In this document: piece after piece, positions 16,580-24,874 of the stretch
Position numbering within the stretch: the stretch's first letter is position 1
How the letters are laid out: every line of letters begins with the position of its first letter
DNA from: Marivita sp. GX14005
Lineage (GTDB): Bacteria; Pseudomonadota; Alphaproteobacteria; Rhodobacterales; Rhodobacteraceae
Assembly: GCF_023370775.1 (NCBI RefSeq)
Contig: NZ_JAMCCQ010000007.1
Coordinates: 17,227 to 81,226 of the forward strand
Length of the DNA stretch: 64,000 bases
Direction of reading: 5' to 3'
The notes under the pieces: generated by a model
Told to the model about the DNA's origin: nothing
Databases searched by the model: none
The model's input: the letters and a program-made list of their open reading frames with translations, nothing else
Program-made: the position numbers and the translations under genes

Positions 16580-17158
16580 TCTTTACCTCCCAGGAACCCG
16601 GATCTGCGCAGCACGCAAGCGCGCATGATCGGCATCTTCAAGCCCGGCCGAACTCCTCCCGACCGGGCAGCGACACGGTTTCACCGCAATACGAAAATAT
16701 CAAGGGAAAACCGAAGATTCGCGAACAGGTGTCGCGCTGAAAGCAGTTCCAACAGGCTACCATGGACAAGTGTGTATACTCCCTTCATCCGCCCCGAATT
16801 TTTGCTGTTTTTACGTTGAGGTGAAGGAGGCCCAAGCCGTTGCGAGCTTGATCGAGGACAGCCTGTCGACTGATGACTTCGCAGGGGTCTTCAAGTTAGC
16901 AATTTAAACACAAGACGAATGCTTGGTTCAGCCAACGAACCATAAAACCATACAACGCAATCAAGCCGTTCCGATCCGTCGTCAAACCGTTGATATCCGA
17001 CTCTTTTCCCTGCCTGTTCCGGTCCCCGAGGGCCGGGGCGACCGTCTTTCCGGAGGGCCGGTTTCGGCCAAGGGGGGTGTTAATATGTGTTATAGTAGTG
17101 TTACGCCTTCCCAGAAGCCGGTTTTTCCCAGACATTTCAAACCCCTGCAAACACCCCC
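16580..17158. other. Intergenic region upstream of the iterons, part of the putative replication origin
   Basis: No credible gene lies in these 579 bp. The part after 16680 becomes A/T-richer. It contains an inverted repeat, TGGTTC and GAACCA with 7 bases between (16924-16942), and three direct GTGTTA hexamers at 17087, 17097 and 17108, about one helical turn apart. With the iterons that follow and repA downstream, this is a likely origin with a DNA-unwinding region. The role is inferred from position. Confidence 0.45.
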
Positions 17159-17222
17159 CGTGTGTAAAGTGGTGATTCACCGTGTGTAAAGTGGTGATTC
17201 TGCGTGTGCAAAGTGGTGATTC
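17159..17222 (+). repeat. Iteron family A, three 20-bp direct repeats
   Basis: Three copies of CGTGTGTAAAGTGGTGATTC begin at 17159, 17181 and 17203, exactly 22 bp apart; the third has one base change (C for T in the seventh position). Regularly spaced direct repeats just before a replication initiator gene are the usual binding sites for that initiator. Confidence 0.85.
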
Positions 17223-17295
17223 CCGAATCGATCCCGCGCGCCCCGCGACATCTGCGCGATAACCCTTTGACGCGACTCGCGAATTCCGCTCGTTC

Positions 17296-17391
17296 CGTGT
17301 GTGAAGTGTCGAAAGGCTCGTGTGTGAAGTGTCGTTTTGCCCTTGGCGTGTGTGAAGTGTCGTTGTAGGGTCGTCCGTGTGTGAAGTGTCG
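17296..17391 (+). repeat. Iteron family B, four 16-bp direct repeats
   Basis: Four exact copies of CGTGTGTGAAGTGTCG begin at 17296, 17319, 17347 and 17376, spaced 23, 28 and 29 bp apart. They share the CGTGTGTRAAGTG core with family A but differ at the 3' end and in spacing. The last ends 41 bp before the repA start, so these copies may serve for RepA autoregulation while family A serves initiation. This split is inferred. Confidence 0.85.
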
Positions 17392-17432
17392 AAGCCGGTC
17401 CCGATACCGGCACCGCGTAAAAAGGACCGCCC

Positions 17433-18461
17433 ATGAGCACCGCCTATCCCCTGCTGCCCGACCGTCACCCGCAGGGCGATTTCTTCGTCTGCGACATCCT
17501 CGATGCGGCCCCCAAGGGCGACATGGGCTCGATGGAACATCCGATCTTCTCGCTCTCGACCAAACCCGACACCCGGCCGCGCAAATACGAGCACAACGGC
17601 GTCACCATCGAGATCAAGCCCTCGGTCGACGGACTGGCCACGGTGCACGACCGGGACGTGCTGATCTACTGCATTTCGGCGCTCATCAAGGGCATGAACG
17701 AGGGCCGCGAGCCGCAGCAGGTGATCCGCTTCCATGCCGCCGACCTTCTGAAGGCGACCAACCGGATGACCACCGGGCGCGGCTACAACCTCCTGAAGGC
17801 GGCGATGGAGCGGCTGGCGGGCACGCGGATCTCGACCAACATCACCACCGGCGGGCAGGAGATCTTCGAGACCTTCGGCCTGATCGAACGCGCCCGCATC
17901 GTGCGCGAGACCCGCGACGGGCGGATGCAGGAGGTCGAGGTCAAGCTCAGCGACTGGGTCTTCAACGCGATCCGCGCGCAGGAGGTGCTGACGCTGTCCC
18001 GCGAGTATTTCCGCCTGCGCAAGCCGCTGGAGCGGCGCATCTACGAGCTGGCGCGCAAGCATTGCGGCCGCCAGAAGGAATGGCGCGTCTCGATGGAGGT
18101 GCTGCAGAAGAAATGCGGCTCCGGGTCGACCTTGCGCGAGTTTCGCCGCCTGGTGATGACCATCGCCAAGGAGGACGAGGAATACGGCCACATGCCCGAT
18201 TACGAGATCCGCATCGACGACGCGCGCGACCAGCTGATCGCCCGCAGCCGCGGCACGGTGGGCGCCGATTACGCCGCCCCGCTGGACATCCCCGCGCTCG
18301 ATCCGGAGGTCTACGACATGGCCCGCGCCGCCGCCCCCGGCTGGGACGTGCGCATGATCGAGGCCGAATGGCGCGCCTGGGCCGGCGAGGTGCCGCGCAA
18401 CCCAGAAATGGCCTTTCTCGGCTTCTGCCGCAAATGGGCCGAACGGCGCGGGGCGCCCTGA
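17433..18461 (+). CDS. repA: Plasmid replication initiator protein RepA
   Basis: The 342-residue protein matches the replication initiator protein A family of alphaproteobacterial plasmids. It shows the pattern EHNGVTIEIKPSVDGLATVH, then DVLIYCISALIKG, FHAADLLKATNR, LKAAMERLAGTRI and YFRLRKPLERRIYELARKHC, which are the paired winged-helix segments. It would bind the iterons upstream and open the origin. An AAAAAGGA ribosome-binding site lies 6 bases before the ATG. The gene ends 5 bp from the stop of a convergent glycosyltransferase gene. In related replicons the partition genes are usually close; here they lie 5 kb away across a glycosyltransferase cassette. Confidence 0.92.
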   Translation: MSTAYPLLPDRHPQGDFFVCDILDAAPKGDMGSMEHPIFSLSTKPDTRPRKYEHNGVTIEIKPSVDGLATVHDRDVLIYCISALIKGMNEGREPQQVIRFHAADLLKATNRMTTGRGYNLLKAAMERLAGTRISTNITTGGQEIFETFGLIERARIVRETRDGRMQEVEVKLSDWVFNAIRAQEVLTLSREYFRLRKPLERRIYELARKHCGRQKEWRVSMEVLQKKCGSGSTLREFRRLVMTIAKEDEEYGHMPDYEIRIDDARDQLIARSRGTVGADYAAPLDIPALDPEVYDMARAAAPGWDVRMIEAEWRAWAGEVPRNPEMAFLGFCRKWAERRGAP

Positions 18462-18466
18462 GCGGA

Positions 18467-19906
18467 TCAGGCAGGTCGCTGAACCGCTGTCAGTACATCG
18501 CGCGCCACATCGTCCCAGCTGCGAAGGGTAGAATGCGCGATTTTGAGTTCCAACTTCTTCCGAAGACCCTCTTCGACGAGCATTCGATATATCGTTGAGG
18601 TAATCGAAGAGATCGAATTGGGGTCGAAATAGAGTACCAGATCGCCGCCCACCTCCGGTAAGGATCCCGCGTTCGAGACCACAGCGGTCTTGCCATAGCT
18701 GAGGCTTTCGCCCACCGGCAGCCCCCAGCCTTCGACGAAGCTGGGCATCGCGGTGAAGAGGCAGTTGCGATATAGGAAATCGAGCTCCTCATCGGACGGA
18801 CTGGTTATCAGTTCGACCCAACCGTGAAGATTGCCTGATGCTGCCATCCACCTTTCGAAATCCTGATTGAGCCAACCCGGGTTGCCGACAAAAACAAGAC
18901 GCGGTAGTTCGATATCGTCTTTCTGGCGCAGCCTGTCCCAGGCCTGCGCTAAGCCCCACATGTTTTTCCTGGTTTCCATAGTGCCTACACAAAGCACATA
19001 GGGGCGTTTCAACAGGCTGCGGATCTTGTCATCAATAAGGACGTTTTTCGTCAGTTCAGGATAGGTTTCGGTATCCACCGTAGTGGTTTGGGAACGCTGC
19101 ACTTCCGGCGTGGAGATCGGTAACCCGGCTACAGCAAGAGGCACTACATCGATCGTTTGCGTTTTGCCGTAAGTTTCCAGAAAAATTCGCAAGTCATGTG
19201 CCGTTGCCTGCGAGTTCGCAAGATACCGGTCAGCATATTTGGTTGTTTCCAACAACCAATTGTGAAAGCGTAAGGATTGGGTAGAACCTGAAATGAATTC
19301 AGGAGCGTTTATTTGAATAAGATCATGGATAAGGAGATAACAAAAAATACCCTGCGCTTGTGCTTTCTTCAATGCACTTGAAGGAGCAGAGCCGGCGGCG
19401 TCCGCCAATATGATACAATCACCGGATTTTGCAATTTTTGAAAAATCGGTGAACGGTTCTTTGCGTGAATTGGAAAGGTTCTGGGATTTTGGCGCCTTTT
19501 TTGAAGCCCGCCAAGCATCAAGCGTGGAATGACGTTTCTCGAAGTGCCGATGATTGCCGACCAGAGCGTTCAGATTTCGAATGGCTGTATGTACAGATCT
19601 CTTCAGAGGTTTTTGAGCATATCTTCCCAATGTCGGTCGAGGGCGGAGGCCCGGTTGAGTGCGAAAAAGTGCGGCGCGAAGTGTTTCGAGAGGTAATATG
19701 CTTCCTGCGGGCGCCGCTGCGTCGTATGATATGGCACGATAGGCATTCGACTTATCGTCCTGAAAAGAAATATAAATTTTGTCCTTTCCGATCCGATGTG
19801 CTACATGCTCGATCAGCATGATAGTGACTCTCTGAATGCCGGAGAGTTGTCGTTCATTCTCAAGGTAGGACCGTAGATTGGTCACATCAAAAAAGATACG
19901 CTGCAC
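18467..19906 (-). CDS. Family 4 glycosyltransferase (low-GC cassette)
   Basis: The product has 479 residues. The opening RIFFDVTNLRSYL and SGIQRVTIML segment is typical of polysaccharide GT4 enzymes. The donor half has RPYVLCVGTMETRKNMWGLA and the E-x7-E region in PSFVEGWGLPVGESLSYGK. Third codon positions are clearly more A/T-rich than in repA or parA, which suggests recent acquisition. It is divergent from the large methyltransferase-glycosyltransferase gene at 20023. The acceptor is unknown; a capsule, LPS or exopolysaccharide role is likely. Confidence 0.85.
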   Translation of the reverse strand: MQRIFFDVTNLRSYLENERQLSGIQRVTIMLIEHVAHRIGKDKIYISFQDDKSNAYRAISYDAAAPAGSILPLETLRAALFRTQPGLRPRPTLGRYAQKPLKRSVHTAIRNLNALVGNHRHFEKRHSTLDAWRASKKAPKSQNLSNSRKEPFTDFSKIAKSGDCIILADAAGSAPSSALKKAQAQGIFCYLLIHDLIQINAPEFISGSTQSLRFHNWLLETTKYADRYLANSQATAHDLRIFLETYGKTQTIDVVPLAVAGLPISTPEVQRSQTTTVDTETYPELTKNVLIDDKIRSLLKRPYVLCVGTMETRKNMWGLAQAWDRLRQKDDIELPRLVFVGNPGWLNQDFERWMAASGNLHGWVELITSPSDEELDFLYRNCLFTAMPSFVEGWGLPVGESLSYGKTAVVSNAGSLPEVGGDLVLYFDPNSISSITSTIYRMLVEEGLRKKLELKIAHSTLRSWDDVARDVLTAVQRPA

Positions 19907-20022
19907 GTCGAACTCCTCAATCTTCAGGCGGTCTAATGCAGCCCTGCTCGGGCTTTGACAAGCCGGTCACAGACCCAAGTTGGCAGATTGCCGGCTTTCC
20001 GGAAATTGTCTAGAGGGGACGC

Positions 20023-23000
20023 ATGACCAAGAGCACGTTCTATCACGCTTTCGAAGCAGCGTTTCGCGGCAGCAGGGCCGAGATCCTTGAGCGTTTGCGC
20101 AGTTATGCGCCGTTCCTAGAAGCGCTGTCGAAACAGAACCTGCCCCGCGGCGTGCTCGATCTGGGCTGTGGCCGGGGTGAGTGGCTCGAAACTCTTGAAG
20201 AATTTGGGTTCGACGCGCGTGGTGTGGATCTGGACAAGGGCATGCTATCTGATTGCATTTCTGCAGGGCTGCCAGCTGAAGAGCAGGATGCACTTGAGGC
20301 ACTCGCCGCTACCGAGAACGAAAGCCTGTGTATTCTTTCGGCCTTCCACCTGATCGAGCATCTGCCCTTCGATGAAATCCGAACCATTGTCAACGAAGGA
20401 TTACGTGTTCTGGCGCCAGGTGGGCTTTTGGTGCTGGAAACGCCAAACCCTGAAAATATCGAAGTTGGCACGGTTACGTTCTACAATGACAGCACTCATA
20501 TCGCGCCGATACCGCCGAATGTTCTGAAATTTTTGGCCGAACATGCCGGTTACGCTCGGATAAAATTGCTGCGGCTAAATGCTCAATTTTCAGACAGCGC
20601 GATTAGCCTCGAAGATGTTCTGTTCCGAACCAGCCCCGATTATGCGTTGGTTGCACAAAAAGCAGGGAACGGAGCACTGATGGAGGCTACTGAAGGAGCG
20701 TTTCTCGAGCCTACAAACCTCTCGACACGGGAACTGGTGCGACGCTTTGATGCCGAGCAAAGAATATTTGTCAAAGAATTGAAAGCTCAGTTTGCGGCAC
20801 TACAGGAGAATTACGCGGATTTGCATAGACGTCTTGAAGACCTTCTACAGCAATCCGATCAAAAAATCGAAAATCAGAATGCCACTATTTCCGTTCTCAA
20901 TAACCAGATCTCGCGCTTGAAAAAAACAAAAAAGACGCGCCTTTACTATCGATCCAAAAAAATTGAGAAATATCATAAAAAGATTATTCGTTGGTTTATT
21001 GAGCGGCGAGAAGACCGGCGCGCCAAGGCTGCCAGAGTGCAGCACGGCAACATCTCGGTCGACCGTAGCGGCCACTGGAAACGCGTAAAATTACCGCGTA
21101 GGCCAAGATGGCGTCTCGAGGGGCCATTCGACAGCAGTTATAGCCTTGCGATCGTCAATCGTGAACTCGCCCGCGCGCTTGCGCGTCAGGGCGCGGATGT
21201 CACCCTGAAATCTTCCGAAGGACCCGGTGATTTTGATCCCAACCGGGAGTTTCTTGCCGCCAATCCCGACCTAGCAGCCATGCAGGCCATCAATCGCATC
21301 CAGGCTGATACGGTCAGCAGGAACATGTATCCCCCGCGGGTGGCGGACATAAAGAGTGCCCTACCCGGTCTGCATTCCTACGCATGGGAAGAAACCGGCT
21401 TTCCGCGTGAATACACAACTGACTTCAACAATGTGCTACGTTACCTAACGGTCACATCGGATCATGTGCGCAAGGTGATGATTGACAATGGCGTCTTCGT
21501 TCCGACCTACGCGGTGGGCAATGGCGTTGATCATTTTGATCGGATCGCATCCGAGCCGGTTCCTGATTTGCCTCATGCCGGAAGACGTTTTCTGCATATT
21601 TCTTCTTGTTTTCCACGCAAAGGAGCAGATGTCCTTCTCGCAGCTTGGGCCAAAGCCTTTACTGCAGACGATGACGTAGCGCTGATTATCAAGAGCTTTC
21701 CAAATCCTCATAACGACATCGCGCAACAGGTCGCCGCACTGCAAGCGGACCATCCCAAACTCGCGCCGATCCACCTTATCGACCGGGAATTGAGCAATGG
21801 ACAAATGCGTACGCTGTGCGAAGCTTGTGACGTGGCCGTGTTTCCCTCTCGCGCTGAAGGGTTTGGTTTGCCCCTGGCCGAGGCACTGTTGTTGGGCAAA
21901 CCTGTCCTGACAACCGGTTGGAGCGGACAGATGGTATTCGCTGATCTGCCACTGGTTCACCAAATCGATTACCGCTTCGCGGAAAGCGAAAGTCACGTCG
22001 GCGCCGGGTTGAGCATGTGGGCTGATCCGAACCCCCATCACTTGGCCGAACTCATGCGGAACATGGCGTCTTCCTCGCCGCCGAGCGAAAAAGATCGTAT
22101 CCGCACGCGCGAGCTGCTTCTGAGCAGGTTCAGCTGGGATCGGGTCGCGGAGCGAAGCCTTTCGGCTTTGCGCCATGCTGCTTGTCGACCTGAGCCGGTC
22201 CCACCTCGGATCGGCTGGGTAACGACATATAACACACGTTGCGGAATTGCGACGTATTCGGAGCATCTGATCCGTTATTTGAGGCTTCCGGTACATGTTC
22301 TGGCTGCTCATACAGATGCGCCAATTGTGCCTGACAGTGACTTGGAATTGCGCGTCACCCGTTGCTGGGAGGAAGGACGTGAAGACGATCTTGGAAACTT
22401 ACTCTCAGCAATCCGCGCGGAGAATTTACAGACAATCGTAATTCAGTTCAATTATGGCTTTTTTGCCTTTCCGCGTCTTGCAAGCCTGATCAATGCATTG
22501 AAAGACGACGGCCGCCAGGTTCTTGTCACCCTACATTCCACCAACGATACTCCGCATCCAAGCGATATTAGACTGGCCTCGATAAAAGATGCGCTGGGGC
22601 GTTGCGACCGGTTACTTGTACACACGGTCGCCGATGCCAACCGTTTGAAAAACCTGGGGTTCGTTGATTCGGTTGCGCTATTCCCTCATGGGGTCCTTCC
22701 GGCAGCTGAATCCCCTGCCCCATGTAAGCTGGCTTCAGACGCATGCTTTACGGTTGGCAGCTATGGTTTCTTTTTGCCCAACAAGGGACTGTCCGAACTT
22801 GTGGATGCGATTAATATCCTGCATTCGGAAGGTCGTAACGTGCGCTTGCGTATGATAAACGCGGAATATCCAGTTGCGGAATCGCGCACACTTATTGAAA
22901 AAGTTGAAAAGCAGATCAAGCAGAACGGACTTGCCGATCTGGTCGATATAACGACGGAGTTCCTGTCCGACGAGGCTGCATTGGCAAAGCTATCGGATTG

Positions 23001-23352
23001 CGATCTAATTGTTTTCGGCTATCAACAGAGCTCGGAATCGGCCAGCGGTGCGGTACGCTACGGTTTGGTATCGGGGCGTCCGGTGGCGGTCACTCCGCTT
23101 GAGATTTTCTCCGATGTAAAGCCCTATACAATTCAACTGCCGGGCATCTCCGCATCACAAATAGCTCGCGGTATTGCCGACGTGATCGACCGCATGCGGG
23201 ATACGGCGGAACCCGCATTGGACGCCAAGATGGTAAGCATGCTCGAACAGGCACGTGATCATATAGCCCGGCGCTCCTATGCAGTGCTTGGACCTCAACT
23301 CAAGGGTATGATCATCGCGCTCTGGGACGACTTGCAAAACGGAATTCACTGA
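20023..23352 (+). CDS. Three-module methyltransferase-glycosyltransferase-glycosyltransferase protein
   Basis: The 1109-residue protein has four parts. Residues about 1-200 are a class I SAM methyltransferase (GVLDLGCGRGEWLETLEEFG; LIEHLPFDE). About 235-330 is a coiled coil with a Lys-rich end. About 350-705 is a first GT4 domain (RFLHISSCFPRKGADVLLAA; FPSRAEGFGLPLAEALLLG). About 715-1100 is a second GT4-like domain (IGWVTTYNTRCGIATYSEHL; VGSYGFFLPNKGLSELVDAI) whose donor region is less typical. The layout resembles the O-antigen chain-length and capping enzymes that methylate the chain end and polymerise it. Lower GC and the mirrored GT gene mark it as part of an acquired surface-polysaccharide cassette. 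Confidence 0.85.
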   Translation: MTKSTFYHAFEAAFRGSRAEILERLRSYAPFLEALSKQNLPRGVLDLGCGRGEWLETLEEFGFDARGVDLDKGMLSDCISAGLPAEEQDALEALAATENESLCILSAFHLIEHLPFDEIRTIVNEGLRVLAPGGLLVLETPNPENIEVGTVTFYNDSTHIAPIPPNVLKFLAEHAGYARIKLLRLNAQFSDSAISLEDVLFRTSPDYALVAQKAGNGALMEATEGAFLEPTNLSTRELVRRFDAEQRIFVKELKAQFAALQENYADLHRRLEDLLQQSDQKIENQNATISVLNNQISRLKKTKKTRLYYRSKKIEKYHKKIIRWFIERREDRRAKAARVQHGNISVDRSGHWKRVKLPRRPRWRLEGPFDSSYSLAIVNRELARALARQGADVTLKSSEGPGDFDPNREFLAANPDLAAMQAINRIQADTVSRNMYPPRVADIKSALPGLHSYAWEETGFPREYTTDFNNVLRYLTVTSDHVRKVMIDNGVFVPTYAVGNGVDHFDRIASEPVPDLPHAGRRFLHISSCFPRKGADVLLAAWAKAFTADDDVALIIKSFPNPHNDIAQQVAALQADHPKLAPIHLIDRELSNGQMRTLCEACDVAVFPSRAEGFGLPLAEALLLGKPVLTTGWSGQMVFADLPLVHQIDYRFAESESHVGAGLSMWADPNPHHLAELMRNMASSSPPSEKDRIRTRELLLSRFSWDRVAERSLSALRHAACRPEPVPPRIGWVTTYNTRCGIATYSEHLIRYLRLPVHVLAAHTDAPIVPDSDLELRVTRCWEEGREDDLGNLLSAIRAENLQTIVIQFNYGFFAFPRLASLINALKDDGRQVLVTLHSTNDTPHPSDIRLASIKDALGRCDRLLVHTVADANRLKNLGFVDSVALFPHGVLPAAESPAPCKLASDACFTVGSYGFFLPNKGLSELVDAINILHSEGRNVRLRMINAEYPVAESRTLIEKVEKQIKQNGLADLVDITTEFLSDEAALAKLSDCDLIVFGYQQSSESASGAVRYGLVSGRPVAVTPLEIFSDVKPYTIQLPGISASQIARGIADVIDRMRDTAEPALDAKMVSMLEQARDHIARRSYAVLGPQLKGMIIALWDDLQNGIH

Positions 23353-23356
23353 CGGA

Positions 23357-23659
23357 TCACTGCCCCCGATCCGCCTTGTAGAGCGCCCAGGCCTCCTCGA
23401 TCAGCACGCCCTGCTGCACGCCGCGCGCCCGCGCCTCGGCGGCGATCTCGCGCGAGATTTCGGGCATCACCTTGGCATGGACCTGGCCGGTGCGCGGGCT
23501 CGGCTTGCGGCCGCGGCGCTTTTTCGGGCTGCGATCGACGAAGCCGTGCTTTTCAGCCGCCGCATCCGATCTGGCCTGTGCATCCGGGCTGCTGTCCTTG
23601 GGTTTGCTGCGCAGTTTTCCGGGACTCAGCGCGATCCCGAACGGGTTTGCATCGGTCAT
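23357..23659 (-). CDS. Ribbon-helix-helix partition protein (ParG/ParB-like centromere binder)
   Basis: The 100-residue protein has a flexible basic N-terminal half ending in KKRRGRKPS. Its C-terminal half fits a ribbon-helix-helix: strand VHAKVMPEI, helix SREIAAEARARG, helix VQQGVLIEEAWALYKA. Small RHH proteins encoded right after a short ParA are the centromere-binding partners of type Ib partition systems, where the disordered N-terminus stimulates ParA. Its ATG lies 1 bp past the parA stop, in the same operon. The longer frame back to 23776 overlaps parA and was rejected. No HTH ParB is present in the window. The target is likely the repeat array at 24345-24491. Confidence 0.7.
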   Translation of the reverse strand: MTDANPFGIALSPGKLRSKPKDSSPDAQARSDAAAEKHGFVDRSPKKRRGRKPSPRTGQVHAKVMPEISREIAAEARARGVQQGVLIEEAWALYKADRGQ

Positions 23660-23660
23660 C

Positions 23661-24320
23661 TCATCCCTCCCCTGCAAGGCGTTTATAGACCTGGATGGCA
23701 AAAGCGCGGGCATTGTCGCGCGCCGCCTGCATGTTGCCCTGCGCGGGCATCGAATGAAGATCGCCGCCAAAGGCAAAAAGCCCCGAGAACGCCGCCCGCT
23801 CCATCAGCGGCGGGTCGATCACATCGACCCCCTGCCCCGCCAGCGAGCTTTCGATGCCCTTGTGCTGCTTGGAGCGGATCGCCTTGGTCATGGTGAAGAC
23901 GACCGCATGGGGAATGGCGCGGTCCAGCGCCTCTTCCTCCTCGGCGATGAGCTGCAAGGCGCGCGCGCCGATGGTGGCATCGAGCGTTGTGGCCCGCATC
24001 GGGGTGAGCACCAGATCGGCCTGGCTGATCGCGCGGGACACCAGCCGCGAGGCCACCCCTTCGAGATCGACCACCACGATCTGCCCGTCGGCATCATGCG
24101 CCTTGATGGTGCGCACGATATCGGCCTCGGTGATGTCCGACAGCACGGTGACGTTATCGGGCAGCGCCGACTGGCTGGCCCATAGCGTGAGCGAGCGGTT
24201 GGGGTCGCAATCGAGCATGGTGACGGGCACGCCTTCATGCGCAAGTTCGGTGCCCAGAAGCACGGCCGCAGTGGATTTCCCGGCCCCACCCTTGGGGGAT
24301 GCGATGACGATGGTGGGCAT
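23661..24320 (-). CDS. parA: ParA-family partition ATPase (type Ib)
   Basis: This 219-residue ATPase has the deviant Walker A KGGAGKST (residues 10-17), a Walker A' LDCDPNRSLTLWA and the Walker B-type IVVVDLEG. It lacks the N-terminal HTH of long ParA proteins, which places it in the short type Ib class that relies on its small partner for DNA binding. These ATPases move plasmid copies apart along the nucleoid. AGGA lies 7 bases before the ATG. The array of nine palindromes begins 25 bp upstream of the start, so it can act both as centromere and as operator. Confidence 0.92.
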   Translation of the reverse strand: MPTIVIASPKGGAGKSTAAVLLGTELAHEGVPVTMLDCDPNRSLTLWASQSALPDNVTVLSDITEADIVRTIKAHDADGQIVVVDLEGVASRLVSRAISQADLVLTPMRATTLDATIGARALQLIAEEEEALDRAIPHAVVFTMTKAIRSKQHKGIESSLAGQGVDVIDPPLMERAAFSGLFAFGGDLHSMPAQGNMQAARDNARAFAIQVYKRLAGEG

Positions 24321-24344
24321 ATGTTGTCCTGCTCTGTTTTATGG

Positions 24345-24491
24345 TTACCCGGTATTATCGATAACCTGGTAATCCAAAATATCCAATATCTTTTTTTATC
24401 GGGTTATCCAATTAATCCGGTAATTTATATTACCCGGTAACTAAAAGTACCAGGTAAGTTCAAATACCCGGTTATACTGATTATCCGGTAA
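24345..24491. repeat. Nine-unit 17-bp periodic palindrome array, candidate centromere (parS)
   Basis: An 11-bp near-palindrome with consensus TTAYCCGGTAA is centred at 24350, 24367, 24401, 24418, 24435, 24452, 24469 and 24486. A degenerate copy (ATATCCAATAT) sits at 24384. Every interval is exactly 17 bp, and the 6-bp spacers are A/T-rich. Copies fall off abruptly on both sides. The array lies between parA and the next gene, the usual site of the centromere in ParA/RHH systems. Sequence and period are seen directly; binding by the RHH protein is inferred. Confidence 0.85.
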
Positions 24492-24874
24492 TCATGGCTC
24501 TTGGCGACCTTTTGCCCTTGTGGAAGCCGGCCCCGCGCCAAGCCCATGTTCCAGCCGCCCGGCCGGCTTTCCGGAATTGTTGCGCTTTGGCCACGTCTGA
24601 ATTGTCCAAAACGGATATATCCTTTATTTAACAGGGTATTAGCGGAATTCTGCCGAAGGGTATACAAATCGCTATACAGGGGTGTGAAAGTTGCTATACA
24701 TTTCTCCTTGTTGAACTGGGATCGACAGGCTAGACACCTATCCAGTTGAACCCTGCCGGTTTTTTGCCGGGCGTGGTGCATTGCATCATGCGCGGCATGG
24801 GCAAGGTGGGGACAACAACGATCGTTGATGGGGCCGCAATTTACAGGCGCCGAACTTAAAGAGGAAGAAAATCT
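24492..24874. other. Intergenic region before the secretion-cargo genes, with TATACA repeats
   Basis: No gene is visible. GCTATACA occurs twice, at 24671 and 24693 (22 bp apart), with another TATACA at 24661. Near-inverted GTTGAACTGG (24710) and CCAGTTGAAC (24742) could form a stem, followed by CCGGTTTTTTGCCGG. The region probably holds the promoter and control sites of the large gene at 24875, which has GAGGAAG before its ATG. Confidence 0.4.

Noticed and set aside
17159..17391. Short regularly spaced repeats that could be taken for a CRISPR array
   Set aside because: Spacers between repeats are 2-13 bp, far too short, and no cas gene is present. Position before repA fits iterons.
24345..24491. 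Reading the palindromes upstream of parA as stacked terminators
   Set aside because: The stems are only 4-5 bp, A/T-ended, and repeat at an exact 17-bp period, which suits protein binding and not RNA hairpins.
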